Shown here one piece after another: positions 46,939-56,850 of a stretch of DNA of 64,000 nt. Position 1 is the stretch's first letter. Each line of letters begins with the position of its first letter. Location: positions 70,458 through 134,457 of the forward strand of contig NZ_CAJTLL010000004.1 of assembly GCF_910577135.1 (NCBI RefSeq), in the 5' to 3' direction. The stretch is from an uncultured Helicobacter sp. (lineage in GTDB: Bacteria > Campylobacterota > Campylobacteria > Campylobacterales > Helicobacteraceae). The notes under the pieces are model-generated. The model worked only from the letters and a program-made list of their open reading frames with translations. It ran no database searches and was not told where the DNA came from. Both the position numbers and the translations under genes were made by a program.

Positions 46939-49017
46939 ATGGCTAGAAAAACTCCTTTAGCAAGAATTAGAAATATCGGTATTGCTGCACATATTGATGC
47001 GGGTAAAACTACGACTTCAGAACGGATTCTCTTTTATACCGGTGTAAGCCATAAAATCGGTGAAGTGCACGATGGCGCAGCAACTATGGACTGGATGGAG
47101 CAAGAAAAAGAACGTGGGATTACCATTACTTCTGCAACTACAACTTGTTTTTGGAAAGACTATCAAATTAATCTTATTGACACTCCCGGACACGTTGATT
47201 TTACTATCGAGGTAGAACGTTCTATGCGTGTGCTTGATGGTGCTGTTGCGGTATTTTGCTCTGTGGGAGGTGTGCAGCCTCAAAGTGAAACCGTGTGGCG
47301 ACAAGCAAACAAGTATGGTGTGCCTCGTATGGTGTTTGTGAACAAAATGGATAGAATCGGCGCAAATTTCTATAATGTAGAGAGCCAAATCAAGCAACGC
47401 CTAAAAGCTAACCCTGTGCCTATTAGTATCCCCATTGGTGCAGAGGAGAACTTTAAGGGTGTGGTTGATTTGATTCAAATGAAGGCTATCGTGTGGAATG
47501 ATGAATCAATGGGTGCAAAATATGATATTGAGGATATTCCTGCTGAACTTATAGAAAAAGCAAATGAGTATAGAGAAAAGCTTGTAGAGGCTGCCGCAGA
47601 ACAAGATGAAGCTTTGATGGAAAAATATCTTGGTGGTGAGGAGCTGAGTATCGAGGATATTAAAAAGGGTGTAAAGATTGGTTGTTTAAATATGAGTCTT
47701 ATTCCTATGCTTTGTGGCTCAAGCTTTAAGAATAAAGGTGTGCAGACATTACTTGATGCGGTGGTTGATTTTCTCCCTGCACCTACTGAAGTGGCAGAAA
47801 TCAAAGGTATTGACCCAAAAGATGAATCTGAACTTAGCGTAGAATCAAGCGATAATGGCGCGTTTGCAGGTTTGGCGTTTAAAATTATGACTGACCCATT
47901 TGTAGGGCAGCTAACCTTCGTCCGTGCATATCGTGGGAAGTTAGAATCTGGTAGCTATGTTCTAAACTCTACAAAAGGTAAAAAAGAGCGTGTAGGGCGA
48001 CTTTTGAAAATGCATTCAAATAAACGCGAAGACATAAAAGAGATTTATGCGGGTGAGATTTGTGCTTTTGTAGGATTAAAAGATACAGTGACAGGTGATA
48101 CGCTTTGTGATGAGAAGCAGCCTGTTATCTTGGAGAGAATGGACTTCCCAGAGCCAGTTATTCAAATTGCTGTAGAGCCAAAAACTAAGGCAGACCAAGA
48201 AAAAATGTCTATTGCACTAGGCAAACTTGCAGAGGAGGATCCTAGCTTTAGAGTAAGCACACACGAAGAAACAGGGCAAACACTTATTGGCGGTATGGGT
48301 GAATTACACTTAGAAATTATTGTTGATAGATTAAAGCGTGAGTTTAAGGTTGAGGCTGAAGTAGGTGAGCCACAAGTCGCTTTTAGAGAGACTATACGCA
48401 CTGCCGTAGAGCAAGAGTGTAAATATGCAAAACAATCCGGTGGGCGTGGGCAATATGGACACGTGCATATTAGGCTTGAACCAAAAGAACCCGGTGAGGG
48501 CTATGAGTTTGTGAATAATATTAGTGGCGGTGTGATACCAAAAGAATATATTCCTGCTGTTGATAAAGGTATCCAAGAAGCAATGCAAAATGGTGTGCTC
48601 GCAGGCTATCCTGTCGTGGATTTTAAAGTAACACTTTATGATGGAAGCTATCACGATGTGGATTCATCTGAAATGGCATTTAAAATTGCTGGTTCTATGG
48701 CTTTTAAAGATGCTTGTCGTAAGGCAAATGCAGTATTATTAGAGCCTATGATGAAAGTCGAAGTGGAAGTCCCAGAGGAGTATATGGGTGATGTCATAGG
48801 AGACTTGAACAGGCGAAGAGGGCAAATTAACTCTATGGATGATCGTATGGGCTTAAAGATTGTAAATGCCTTTGTGCCTTTAGCTGAAATGTTTGGATAC
48901 TCAACTGATTTACGTTCGGCTACACAAGGTAGAGGTACATATACAATGGAATTTGACCATTATGGCGAAGTACCAAACAATATTGCTAAAGAGATTATGG
49001 AAAAACGTAAAGGTTAA
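46939..49017 (+). CDS. fusA: elongation factor G
   Basis: The 692-residue translocase GTPase. The P-loop is [10 protein letters not shown] (residues 17-26), switch [28 protein letters not shown] (from about 80), NKMD specificity motif, then domains II to V including [20 protein letters not shown] and the domain [15 protein letters not shown] loop. Full length, with AAGGAAGG before the ATG. Closes the str operon. Confidence 0.99.
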   Translation: MARKTPLARIRNIGIAAHIDAGKTTTSERILFYTGVSHKIGEVHDGAATMDWMEQEKERGITITSATTTCFWKDYQINLIDTPGHVDFTIEVERSMRVLDGAVAVFCSVGGVQPQSETVWRQANKYGVPRMVFVNKMDRIGANFYNVESQIKQRLKANPVPISIPIGAEENFKGVVDLIQMKAIVWNDESMGAKYDIEDIPAELIEKANEYREKLVEAAAEQDEALMEKYLGGEELSIEDIKKGVKIGCLNMSLIPMLCGSSFKNKGVQTLLDAVVDFLPAPTEVAEIKGIDPKDESELSVESSDNGAFAGLAFKIMTDPFVGQLTFVRAYRGKLESGSYVLNSTKGKKERVGRLLKMHSNKREDIKEIYAGEICAFVGLKDTVTGDTLCDEKQPVILERMDFPEPVIQIAVEPKTKADQEKMSIALGKLAEEDPSFRVSTHEETGQTLIGGMGELHLEIIVDRLKREFKVEAEVGEPQVAFRETIRTAVEQECKYAKQSGGRGQYGHVHIRLEPKEPGEGYEFVNNISGGVIPKEYIPAVDKGIQEAMQNGVLAGYPVVDFKVTLYDGSYHDVDSSEMAFKIAGSMAFKDACRKANAVLLEPMMKVEVEVPEEYMGDVIGDLNRRRGQINSMDDRMGLKIVNAFVPLAEMFGYSTDLRSATQGRGTYTMEFDHYGEVPNNIAKEIMEKRKG

Positions 49018-49051
49018 TCATTTATTAGGTGAAGCTATAAGGAGTTAAAAA

Positions 49052-49492
49052 ATGTTAAGATATATATTATTTGTGCTCTGCATTATTTTCGTTGCTTGCT
49101 CTAGTGACAATAAAGTAGAGCAAGCAGCAGATGAAACATCAGGCAATAAAGTAGAGGATAGAGTAGAAGATTCTCAAAAAGATATGCCTGAAGCAGATAA
49201 ATCTCAAGCTCCCCAACAAACACTCCCAGCAGCTCAAAATAAGCCAGATGCAGCGGTACTTTATGCTAAATGTGCGGCTTGCCACGGTAAAGATGGTAAA
49301 AGTGTCGCACCCGGTAGTGTAGGCAATGTGCTTATTGCTTCTCTCAATAAAGCTCAAGTGGTAGAATCTCTTAAAGGATTCCGTGAGAGGACATTAAGCA
49401 AGGGAGGTAATTCTATAATTATGTATATGCAGGCAAAAAATCTAAGCGATGAGGATATTGACGCCTTAGCAACATATATCGACGCATTTTAG
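49052..49492 (+). CDS. lipoprotein-type c-type cytochrome
   Basis: 146 residues. The signal peptide ends in a lipobox-like IFVAC, so Cys16 is probably lipid-modified and the protein membrane-tethered in the periplasm. A low-complexity Glu/Asp/Gln/Pro linker (about 20-65) leads to a single-haem cytochrome c domain with CAACH (about residue 73) and methionines in NSIIMYMQAKNLSD as candidate axial ligand. It resembles cytochrome c553 fused to a lipoprotein spacer. It follows fusA by 34 bases but likely has its own function in respiration; the partner is unknown. Confidence 0.85.
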   Translation: MLRYILFVLCIIFVACSSDNKVEQAADETSGNKVEDRVEDSQKDMPEADKSQAPQQTLPAAQNKPDAAVLYAKCAACHGKDGKSVAPGSVGNVLIASLNKAQVVESLKGFRERTLSKGGNSIIMYMQAKNLSDEDIDALATYIDAF

Positions 49493-50008
49493 TGATTTTG
49501 CTTATTCATTTGTTTTATATTTCTCTTATCTCATAAAATCTTTGATTTATTCTTTTTAGAGAAAGTCCGCTATAGCTATGCTATTGCGGCATTATAACAC
49601 ATTACATTTGTTGGGTCTATTTGACTTATGACTTGCTTGGTTTCTAACAAATGAAGGTTTAAGCTAGATTCATATAGCTACGCTTATTCTCTTGTGGAAT
49701 AAAGTGTTAGTAAATATCGCTAAATACTATATCTCGCATTATTCTATGGCTTGTTTCTCTCTTTTGCACATGAAGCCAATTTGTGAATATATATATTTAC
49801 AGAACGAAGCTTTGCTTCAAGTATGAGTTTGTTTATCTTGTGGATTGTTCAGCACTTAGGGCTTTATAATTGAGAGAAGAAAACTGATATATTATATTTA
49901 TGATTGTTATATAGTGATATGGTTTTTAGATGGGGCTAAAAATATAAGTATTTGAAATGTAAACCACGCATAAGTTAGTTTTACTTTGCTTATTCTTTAG
50001 CCAATCAT
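49493..50008. other. intergenic region without genes
   Basis: 516 bases between the cytochrome gene and the tonB 3' end. I see no frame over about 60 codons and no RNA gene. A stem-loop at 49567-49589 (CCGCTATAG, five-base loop, CTATTGCGG, one mismatch) may end the str/cytochrome transcript. Confidence 0.5.
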
Positions 50009-50710
50009 TTATATATTATCCATTTTAAGCTCATATACGATAGGCAGCTCGATTTTTGTTGATATATTTAGGATAGGGAAATCATTTTGTGCTTTTCTAA
50101 TAGCATTGAGTGCGGCGACATTAAAAGGATCGTGCGAGGGCTTCACAATCCGGATATCCGCCAACCTGCCATCTTTATAAATCACAAATTCTACTATCAC
50201 TTCCCCCTCCAATCCACGTTTCCTAGCCATAGGTGGATATTTGTTTTTGCGCTCAATGGCACGTTTGATTTTAGAAAATAGCTCATCTTCGCTTCCATCT
50301 CTATAAGAGAGCGTCTGTATCACATCACCTTCCTCTGCTTTTTCATCAGGCTTTGCTTTGGGAGATTGAGCAGGAGGGATGACCTCTTCTTCTTTTTTGC
50401 TCAGTTTGCCATTTTCTTTGAGTATTTCTTTATGATAATGCCTTTTCTTGTGTGTGATAGGTTTGGGCTTTGGATTTTCTATATTTTCCTCATTAGAGGG
50501 ATTTTGAAAAGTGGCTAGGGCAATGGTAGTGATATTATCACCACTTTGCTGCAACTCCATATTATTATGAAAAAAATCATAGAATGTTAAGGCAAGGGCA
50601 ACGTGCAAAACAGCGCTAATAATGAATCCTGTGCGCATAGAAGTAGAGAATGATTTGTTGTTACATTGGGGATTGCTATTTGTTTTTGGTTGAGATACCG
50701 AAGTTTTCAT
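50009..50710 (-). CDS. tonB: TonB family energy-transducing protein
   Basis: 233 residues. A single N-terminal transmembrane anchor (about 28-46, with the conserved membrane Ser/His pair in FIISAVLHVALAL) leads to a Lys/Pro/Glu-rich periplasmic spacer (about 70-140) and the C-terminal TonB domain (YPPMARKRGLEGEVIVEFVIYKDGRLADIRIVKPS). It passes proton-motive energy to outer-membrane receptors with ExbB and ExbD. It starts 35 bases inside the exbD 3' end, behind GGAG. The only receptor gene in this window is broken, so its clients must be elsewhere. Confidence 0.92.
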   Translation of the reverse strand: MKTSVSQPKTNSNPQCNNKSFSTSMRTGFIISAVLHVALALTFYDFFHNNMELQQSGDNITTIALATFQNPSNEENIENPKPKPITHKKRHYHKEILKENGKLSKKEEEVIPPAQSPKAKPDEKAEEGDVIQTLSYRDGSEDELFSKIKRAIERKNKYPPMARKRGLEGEVIVEFVIYKDGRLADIRIVKPSHDPFNVAALNAIRKAQNDFPILNISTKIELPIVYELKMDNI

Positions 50711-51056
50711 GTCCCTTCTCCTTTAAAATATCAACGATTTGGATAAAACTCTCAAATTTTGAATCCTTATCGCTTTTGAGTTGAATAAGCGTTTTATTAT
50801 CAATACTGCTCAGTTCCGTCTTAAGCGATTGTATATCAATAGGCTTATCATTAAAATAAATAATGTTGTTATTATCAATGGCAATCACAATAGGTTTTTC
50901 TTCCTTGTTTTGCTGATTTTGACTTGCATAGGGCAGTTCGACTTTGATTTGCCCTTGTGCGATGAAAGTCGATATACTTAGCACAATGGCTAAAAGCACT
51001 AGCATCACATCAATGAAAGGAACGATGTTTAAGCCGTCTTTTTTAGGAATCCTCAT
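50676..51056 (-). CDS. exbD: biopolymer transport protein ExbD
   Basis: 126 residues: short cytoplasmic start, one transmembrane helix with the essential aspartate (NIVPFIDVMLVLLAIVL, Asp16) and a periplasmic domain. It forms the proton channel with ExbB. It lies between exbB (18 bases) and tonB (overlap). Confidence 0.94.
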   Translation of the reverse strand: MRIPKKDGLNIVPFIDVMLVLLAIVLSISTFIAQGQIKVELPYASQNQQNKEEKPIVIAIDNNNIIYFNDKPIDIQSLKTELSSIDNKTLIQLKSDKDSKFESFIQIVDILKEKGHENFGISTKNK

Positions 51057-51074
51057 TCTCTAACCTTGTTTTGC

Positions 51075-51497
51075 TTATTTTTGTAAAAGTTTGTAGCGGT
51101 TAAGCTCCACGTCCATTTTACGCACGAAGCAGTTATAGACAATCAAGGTAGGGATTGCCACTAGTAAGCCAAGAGCTGTCGCTTTAAGCGCAGTGGATAA
51201 GCCTACCATAATACTTTGAGCGTCCATTCCACCACTCATACCCATATCATAGAAGGTAATCATAATCCCAATAACAGTGCCTAAAAGCCCTACATAGGGT
51301 GCATTGGAGTAAATAATATAAAGTGCAGTGAGATTCTTGCTCAAGGCTTCTTCTAGCAATTCTTCATTAGGATAATCGTTAAGATTTATACGTATATAAA
51401 AAATCAATCTCTCACAGCTAAACCATAGGCTTAAAAAGCTCATTAAGCCCAATGTAGCGAAAATTATATGGTCTATATTACCTTTAAGAAATTCCAT
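51075..51497 (-). CDS. exbB: ExbB/TolQ/MotA family proton channel protein
   Basis: 140 residues, three transmembrane segments: about 8-28, and the characteristic pair at about 63-83 ([20 protein letters not shown]) and 100-125 ([24 protein letters not shown]). It powers TonB. The short N-terminus without extra periplasmic part favours ExbB over TolQ. First gene of the exbB-exbD-tonB operon. Confidence 0.94.
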   Translation of the reverse strand: MEFLKGNIDHIIFATLGLMSFLSLWFSCERLIFYIRINLNDYPNEELLEEALSKNLTALYIIYSNAPYVGLLGTVIGIMITFYDMGMSGGMDAQSIMVGLSTALKATALGLLVAIPTLIVYNCFVRKMDVELNRYKLLQK

Positions 51498-51864
51498 TTT
51501 TATAATGCTCCCTTATATGCCAATTCTATTTTGTAATATTATAAAAATCATTCTTAAGATAACTTTATATTTTTCTTTAATTTCACTTAGTGTTTGGAAA
51601 TTGGGTTTGAAAGGTTAAATAAAAATGTATAAGCACGACTTTTGCGCAGTAGTGATATTTTATACTTGATATAAAATTGTTGTAACAAAAAACTCTTTGC
51701 TATTTTAAGATTTTTGCCCACTCTTTGTATTTTTATTGCAAAAAGATTTTTATTTAAGATTTTTTTTGATGCAATCAAAATCTTTTAAAGAGTTCAAAAT
51801 TAAACAAGCAAGGCAGATTCAAAAGAACTGCAAACCTTTTATTAAAAAACCAAAAGGAGGGATA

Positions 51865-52421
51865 ATGAACGATAACAATGTAGATTCTAAAGCTGTGTTA
51901 CAAGCACTTTTTGAAAAGTATAAAAGTGGGGCGAGTGAGGGTGGAATTGGCAATGTGATAATGAATGCAGCTTTAAATACTGGAGATTGTGTTGTTGCGA
52001 CTTTGAGAAAAGCTGGGTTAAGAATAGCACAAGAGCACAAACAAAGGGTTTTACAAGTTTTTAGATGTGTCTCATAAAGATAAAATACCTTTGGCATTAA
52101 GGTAACAAATGTCGCCCCTGGATTGTTCCGCACAAACTTCTATCAAAGCGGAAAATGGGGCATTACGCCCGAGATTCCTATTCAAGATTATGACGCACAC
52201 AAATAGCAAGAATCTTTTGTAGAAAATGCCTTGAAAAACGAACAGCCCGGCAACCTTGCAAAATTTGTAGATTTGATTGTGCAGGTTGCAAATGTTTCTA
52301 ACTCTCTACTACATTTGCCTATTAGAGAGATGCAATCTCTGGTGTGGAGGATTCTAATTCTAAGTTTCAAAGCGATATAAAAGTTTGGAAATCAAAGGCT
52401 GTGCAAATACAATTTGATTAA
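51865..52421 (+). pseudogene. short-chain dehydrogenase/reductase, internally deleted
   Basis: The 5' part (51865-52077, ATG behind AAAAGGAGG) encodes a glycine-rich NAD(P)-binding start (SGASEGGIGNVIMNAALNTGDCVVATLRK) ending at a stop after residue 71. From about 52087 a different frame carries the C-terminal part of the same kind of enzyme (FGIKVTNVAPGLFRTNFYQSGKWGITP), interrupted by TAG at 52206 and then by a frameshift near 52340 before GVEDSNSKFQSDIKVWKSKAV. The middle, with the catalytic Tyr-x-x-x-Lys, is missing. Clearly a dead SDR oxidoreductase gene. Nothing else is visible in 51498-51864. Confidence 0.75.
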
Positions 52422-52506
52422 ATTTGTTCCCCCCTCCCCTTGACAAATACTAGGTGTCAGGTTTTATAATTTTACAATGTATTTTTATATCACAAAAGGA
52501 GAACAG

Positions 52507-53022
52507 ATGCAAAAATTCATTGCTATGGCTTTGGTTGCAACTTTAGGTTGCGTAAATATCGCTTATACAAAGGAGGCAAAAATGCAAAAAACGCAAGAAG
52601 TGGTAAAAGCGGGTAGTCTTGGAGGATTTAAAGGAGATTCTAAAATCTTTAGTGGTGAAGTGAATGTAAAAATGCTTTTTAAAAGTGGAGATTATCGTAA
52701 TTTTAGTGGCGCAGAAGTTATCTTTAGCCCAAAGGCTAGGACAGCGTGGCATACTCACCCTGCAGGACAGACACTCATTGTTACGCAAGGCACGATTTAT
52801 ACAGGCACAAAACAGGGAATCACACAAATTGCAAAGGTTGGCGATGTGGTGCTTTGCCCCTCTGATGTAGAGCATTGGCACGGAGCAGGTTTGAAAGAGA
52901 AGGGCGTGCATATTGCACTTACACACGAAAAAAATGGCAAGAATGTTACTTGGTTAGAGCTTTTGAGTGATGCCGAATATGAGGGCTACATCAAGGAAGC
53001 AGAAAGTAAAGCGAAGAAGTAG
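52507..53022 (+). CDS. exported cupin domain protein
   Basis: 171 residues from the ATG at 52507, which follows AAAAGGAGAA; an earlier start at 52477 is less likely. A signal peptide (MQKFIAMALVATLGCVNIAYT) predicts export. The cupin barrel has the metal-binding motif AWHTHPAGQTLIVTQG (about 86-101) and a second half with GDVVLCPSDVEHWHGA (about 118-133), giving His residues for a metal site. Such proteins are annotated as cupin or mandelonitrile-lyase-like; the reaction is unknown. It stands intact between two pseudogenes, and may once have formed a unit with the upstream dehydrogenase. Confidence 0.85.
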   Translation: MQKFIAMALVATLGCVNIAYTKEAKMQKTQEVVKAGSLGGFKGDSKIFSGEVNVKMLFKSGDYRNFSGAEVIFSPKARTAWHTHPAGQTLIVTQGTIYTGTKQGITQIAKVGDVVLCPSDVEHWHGAGLKEKGVHIALTHEKNGKNVTWLELLSDAEYEGYIKEAESKAKK

Positions 53023-53085
53023 CTAAGTCTTATTCTTACAAGAAATTCTGCATTAAGCGATAGATAAGATTCTAAGCTTAAATTG

Positions 53086-53427
53086 TTAGCTTTGTAGATA
53101 TTCTTGTAGGGCATAGGCTTCATTCATATTGCTATTTTGTATTTCTTTAATTGCTTCAATTGCTACACGTGCGGCAGAGAGTGTTGTAAAATATGGAATT
53201 GAGTTTTTAATAATCTGCGTGTGAATAAGAAGTGTATCGCCTTTGTTTGAGCGATGATCGCTTGTATTAATAGCAAGGGCGATTTGATTATGTGCCATCT
53301 TATTAGTGATATTTAGGCGTTTCTCACTTAACTTTTGGAATCTGTGAGGATTCATATTGTTTTCACAAAGTGCTCGATAAGTTGTAATCCCTCGTGTAAA
53401 ATCAAAGTGAGAGATTTGACTTTGATT
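53086..53427 (-). pseudogene. carB: 3' fragment of carbamoyl-phosphate synthase large subunit
   Basis: About 110 codons on the minus strand match the last domain of CarB, the MGS-like allosteric domain: FTRGITTYRALCENN, QKLSEKRLNITNKMAHNQIALAINTSD, LLIHTQIIKNSIPYFTTLSAARVAIEAIKEIQ and a final ALQEYLQS. The frame is stopped upstream by TGA at about 53430 and lacks more than 900 residues of catalytic domains, so it is a remnant. A 89-residue frame from the internal ATG at 53355 exists but has no sensible function. The live carB must be elsewhere. Confidence 0.8.
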
Positions 53428-53940
53428 TCAAACATTAAATTTAAGTAAGTTTTAACAATCCCTAGCTACAAAAACTAACCTTTAAATCTTATCTCCCCCA
53501 GCCCTTATAAAAAGCCTTTAAATCCCTCATACGACAAAATAACACCACTAAGCCTTTTAAATCTTTTAACACCCACCACGCGCATTAAAACATCTTTAAA
53601 AGGTCCCTTAAAATCCCATTTTCTTACGTTTCATCACTTTTTCTCATCTTTGTGCCACTCTCACTCTCGCATTTATTGCAATCGCTTATTTATTATAAAA
53701 TCTTGCTTTGGGCAAGTAAATTGCCCTTCGCGCTTAAACTTACTCTCTACGGAGGGGCGAGAGGCATATCTTTGAATCGGGGAGTGGGCAATAAAAGCTG
53801 GAATGCTCTTTAGATAGAAACAAGAGCAAAAGGACACGCTTATGATTATTGGTGTATTCATCATTTACTTTAATTTCACACTTCTTTTTCTTAATATTTT
53901 TCAGCTACAATTTTTCAGTAAATTTGCTAAAGGAAAATCA
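53428..53940. other. intergenic region upstream of nikR
   Basis: About 500 bases with no credible gene. A hairpin GGGCAA-GTAAA-TTGCCC lies at 53710-53726. The NikR promoter must be in the last 150 bases; no exact nickel-operator palindrome was recognised. Confidence 0.45.
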
Positions 53941-54372
53941 ATGAAAGCTAGCATTATCCGCTTTAGCGTATCTCTACCGCAGAATCTGCTTGATAAACTT
54001 GATGAGCGTCTCACGCATAAGGGTTATTCCTCACGCTCGGAGCTTGTACGCGATATGATACGTGAGAAACTAAATGAGGAAGTGTGGAGCAGTGGTGCTG
54101 AAGATACGCAAGGTGTGGCTGTTTTGACTATTATATATGACCATCATCAGCGTGAGCTCAATCAAAGAATCATTGACATTCAGCATACTAATACGCATAA
54201 TGGCAATGTGGAGATTCTATGCAATACGCACGTGCATTTAGATCATCATAATTGCCTTGAGACGATTATTCTACGCGGCAAGGGAAGCAATATTGAGAAT
54301 CTTAGCATTGAGATTGGCGGATTAAAGGGTGTGAAGTTTTCCAAGCTCACACGTGCGAGTCGCTTTGAATAA
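53941..54372 (+). CDS. nikR: nickel-responsive transcriptional regulator NikR
   Basis: 143 residues. The N-terminal ribbon-helix-helix DNA-binding domain is [20 protein letters not shown] plus [15 protein letters not shown]; the C-terminal ACT-like nickel domain has the ligand set His in YDHHQRELN and in [14 protein letters not shown] (His-x-His...Cys). I start at the ATG at 53941 after AAAGGAAAA; an upstream ATG at 53842 would add an unrelated hydrophobic tail. In Helicobacter NikR controls nickel uptake and urease or hydrogenase genes. Confidence 0.95.
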   Translation: MKASIIRFSVSLPQNLLDKLDERLTHKGYSSRSELVRDMIREKLNEEVWSSGAEDTQGVAVLTIIYDHHQRELNQRIIDIQHTNTHNGNVEILCNTHVHLDHHNCLETIILRGKGSNIENLSIEIGGLKGVKFSKLTRASRFE

Positions 54373-55066
54373 TCCTCCCTCTAGCTTTGTGGCAATCTAT
54401 GGCGGAAGCTTTGATCCACTGCATAAGGCACATAGTGAGATTATCCGCCTCCTCTGCGAAGATTCGCTTTTTTGGCATATTATCCTTTTGCCAAATTATG
54501 CTAATCCTCTTAAGCCGCCACCTCTTTTTAGTGCTTTAGAGCGGCTTAAGATGTGCCAAATAATGGCTAATGCGTATAATGCTAGGTATTCCTCGCTTAC
54601 TTCTCTGCCTAAGGTGGCGGTAAGCGATTATGAAGTGGGACAAAATAAACCTGTTTTTAGTGTGCAGAGCATTGGGGTGATTGAAGCGCAAATGAGGCAG
54701 ACTTATCCTCACGCGCAGTTTGCCTTTGTGCTAGGGAGCGATAGTTTTGCCTCTTTGGCACAATGGAATCAACCTCAAAAGCTATGTAAAATGGTGCAAT
54801 TTGTGCTTATTCATCGTAAATTGCTACATAATCCACAATATCCACAATCGCTCAAAAATCCTTTGCCACAAAGCCACACAGAGTCTATAGATGAGTGTAA
54901 AATGCCTTTAAAAGCTAAGATTCTAAAACATTTTTCTTTGGGTGCGTTTGATGCATTCTCATCAAGTAAGGTGCGATATTTGCTAGAAAATGCACGCACA
55001 CAAGCAGCCCTAGAGATGATACCTACAAACATTCATAGCATTATCAAGACACATTTTCAGCTATAA
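54353..55066 (+). CDS. nadD: nicotinate-nucleotide adenylyltransferase
   Basis: 237 residues. The adenylyltransferase motif is [19 protein letters not shown] (about 13-31), with [12 protein letters not shown] and [14 protein letters not shown] further on, and a late SSSKVRYLL (SxxxxR-type) motif. It makes deamido-NAD from nicotinate mononucleotide and ATP. The start is uncertain: GTG at 54353 overlaps nikR by 20 bases; TTG at 54365 is an alternative. A stretch of about 45 residues (about 150-195) is longer than in most relatives. Confidence 0.92.
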   Translation: MRVALNNPPSSFVAIYGGSFDPLHKAHSEIIRLLCEDSLFWHIILLPNYANPLKPPPLFSALERLKMCQIMANAYNARYSSLTSLPKVAVSDYEVGQNKPVFSVQSIGVIEAQMRQTYPHAQFAFVLGSDSFASLAQWNQPQKLCKMVQFVLIHRKLLHNPQYPQSLKNPLPQSHTESIDECKMPLKAKILKHFSLGAFDAFSSSKVRYLLENARTQAALEMIPTNIHSIIKTHFQL

Positions 55067-55096
55067 TATTACTTATTTTTTCTTTAAGGAGATAGA

Positions 55097-55462
55097 TTGC
55101 AGACACATTTAGAGAATCTTCAGGCGAGGATTGAGCGTATTAGCACACTTTTAGCAGACAAAAAGGGTGAGGACATCGAGGTTTTTGACTTAAGAGGCAA
55201 GGATTATATCGTAGATAATGTCATTATTGTAACAGCAATGATAGGCAAACACGCCTTTGCTTTGCTTGATTATCTAAAGAGTGAGTTAAAGCCTAAGGGT
55301 GAGGTATTTTATGCTACAGAGGAGGAAAGCGAAGATTGGGTAATAGCGGATTTAGGAGATATAATGATCCATATTTTTACGCCTAATCATCGCAAGAAAT
55401 TTAACCTTGAAGAGTTTTTAAGCACATTGGGGAAAGCTCAAACTCCCGCATTTTCATCATAG
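55097..55462 (+). CDS. rsfS: ribosome silencing factor RsfS
   Basis: 121 residues with the RsfS (Iojap) pattern: IEVFDLRGKDYIVDNVIIVTAMIGKHAFALLDYLK and DWVIADLGDIMIHIFTPNHRKKFNLEEF. It binds L14 and blocks subunit joining when nutrients are short. The start is TTG after AAGGAGATAGA. It follows nadD, a common bacterial pairing; its end overlaps the 3' end of the convergent ABC ATPase by six bases. Confidence 0.95.
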   Translation: MQTHLENLQARIERISTLLADKKGEDIEVFDLRGKDYIVDNVIIVTAMIGKHAFALLDYLKSELKPKGEVFYATEEESEDWVIADLGDIMIHIFTPNHRKKFNLEEFLSTLGKAQTPAFSS

Positions 55463-56197
55463 CTCAAAGACATTTAAGAATCTTTTTGCCCTCTCACTTT
55501 TTGGTGTGCTAAAAAATATATCGGGTGTAGATTCTTCCACGCATTTACCTTCATCAAAAAAGCAGATTCTATCGGCGACTTTTTGCGCAAAACGCATTTC
55601 GTGGGTTACAATAAGCATTGTCATACCCTCTTTAGCAAGTTCTAATATTACTTCAAGCACCTCTTTTACCATCTCTGGGTCAAGTGAGGCGGTTACTTCA
55701 TCAAAAAGCATTATTTCAGGATTCATACATAACGCACGCACAATCGCCACACGTTGCTTTTGCCCTCCGCTTAGCTCTCTAGGCTGTGTGTTACTTTTAT
55801 GTGCTAGTCCTACACGATTGAGTAGAGATGTCGCTTGAGCCATTGCTTCATTTTTATTACGCTTTTGCACTTTGAGCGGACCTAAAAGGATATTATCTAT
55901 CACGCTCATATGCGGGAATAAATCATAACCTTGAAACACCATACCAATGCGTTGGCGGATTTTGCTCCATTTGGTTTTATTATGATTTATAATCTCTCCA
56001 TTGAGTAGGATTTCACCGCTTTGGGTAGATTCTAAGCCATTAATGCAACGTAAAAAAGTGCTTTTACCGCAGCCACTTGCCCCGAGTATGACCACCACCT
56101 CGCCCTTTTGCACCTCCATAGAAATATCATCTAGCACAAAATGTGTGCCATCATAGGTTTTTTTCAAATGGCTAATGCGAAGCAATGGCTGTGTCAT
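55457..56197 (-). CDS. polar amino-acid type ABC transporter ATP-binding protein
   Basis: 246 residues. Walker A GASGCGKST (about 36-44), signature LSGGQKQR (about 141-148), Walker B IMLFDEVTASLD (about 161-172) with Glu-Val rather than Glu-Pro, and switch His in VTHEMRFA. It matches the GlnQ/HisP type. It overlaps the permease gene by four bases. The substrate-binding protein gene is not in the window. Confidence 0.93.
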   Translation of the reverse strand: MTQPLLRISHLKKTYDGTHFVLDDISMEVQKGEVVVILGASGCGKSTFLRCINGLESTQSGEILLNGEIINHNKTKWSKIRQRIGMVFQGYDLFPHMSVIDNILLGPLKVQKRNKNEAMAQATSLLNRVGLAHKSNTQPRELSGGQKQRVAIVRALCMNPEIMLFDEVTASLDPEMVKEVLEVILELAKEGMTMLIVTHEMRFAQKVADRICFFDEGKCVEESTPDIFFSTPKSERAKRFLNVFEL

Positions 56198-56850
56198 TGG
56201 TATTTTTTCTCCAAGATTCTACTAAGATATGAAAGCGGATAGCATAGCACAAAATACGTGCAAAAAATCCCTCCATATACCCAAAAACTAGCATGTGGAT
56301 TAGATTTATTAAGCTCAATAATCTGCTGTCCCACTTTGAGTAAATCCACTGCGCCAATTAAGGCAACAAGCGAAGTAGTTTTAATCATACGCGTAAAGAG
56401 TGAGATAATAGAGGGCAAAAGTCGCAAAAAGGCTTGAGGGAGGATAATATAAAGTGTGATTTGCCATTGTAGTAGTCCTAATGCCCTGCCGCTCTCACTT
56501 TGATGTTTGGGCAAGGAAGTGATAGCCCCTCGCACTAAATCCCCCACTTCAGCCACCCCCCATAAGCTAAAGACAATAATCGCACTTGTAATAGCACTCA
56601 AATTCACATTAAAGACTTGTGCTATGCCAAAGAATACAATAAAAAGCCACGCAAGAATGGGGATAATCCGCACAGATTCTAAATAGAATCTGCAAACCCC
56701 ACGCATAAGTAGATTTCCCCATACCATCATAAAGCCAAGCAATAATCCACCAAGCAAGGCTAAGACAATAGATATAAGTGCGATTTGCAATGTGAGTAAG
56801 ACACCTTGAGCTAATCTTAGAGCGTTTGAGCCTATGAAAAAGATTTCCAT
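56194..56850 (-). CDS. amino-acid ABC transporter permease
   Basis: 218 residues, about five membrane segments, with the His/Glu/Gln-type permease EAA loop (ESGRALGLLQWQITLYIILPQAFLRLLPSI, about 135-165). It forms the heterodimeric pore with the next gene. ATG overlaps the preceding stop. Confidence 0.92.
   Translation of the reverse strand: MEIFFIGSNALRLAQGVLLTLQIALISIVLALLGGLLLGFMMVWGNLLMRGVCRFYLESVRIIPILAWLFIVFFGIAQVFNVNLSAITSAIIVFSLWGVAEVGDLVRGAITSLPKHQSESGRALGLLQWQITLYIILPQAFLRLLPSIISLFTRMIKTTSLVALIGAVDLLKVGQQIIELNKSNPHASFWVYGGIFCTYFVLCYPLSYLSRILEKKYQ

Noticed and set aside
53640..53830. Possible small structured RNA
   Set aside because: A hairpin is present but none of the conserved SRP, tmRNA, 6S or RNase P motifs could be found.
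53673..53864. 63-codon minus-strand frame before nikR
   Set aside because: No ribosome-binding site, and its composition looks like intergenic DNA around a hairpin.
53842..53940. Longer NikR start with a hydrophobic tail
   Set aside because: The ATG at 53941 has a better ribosome-binding site and gives the family's usual length.
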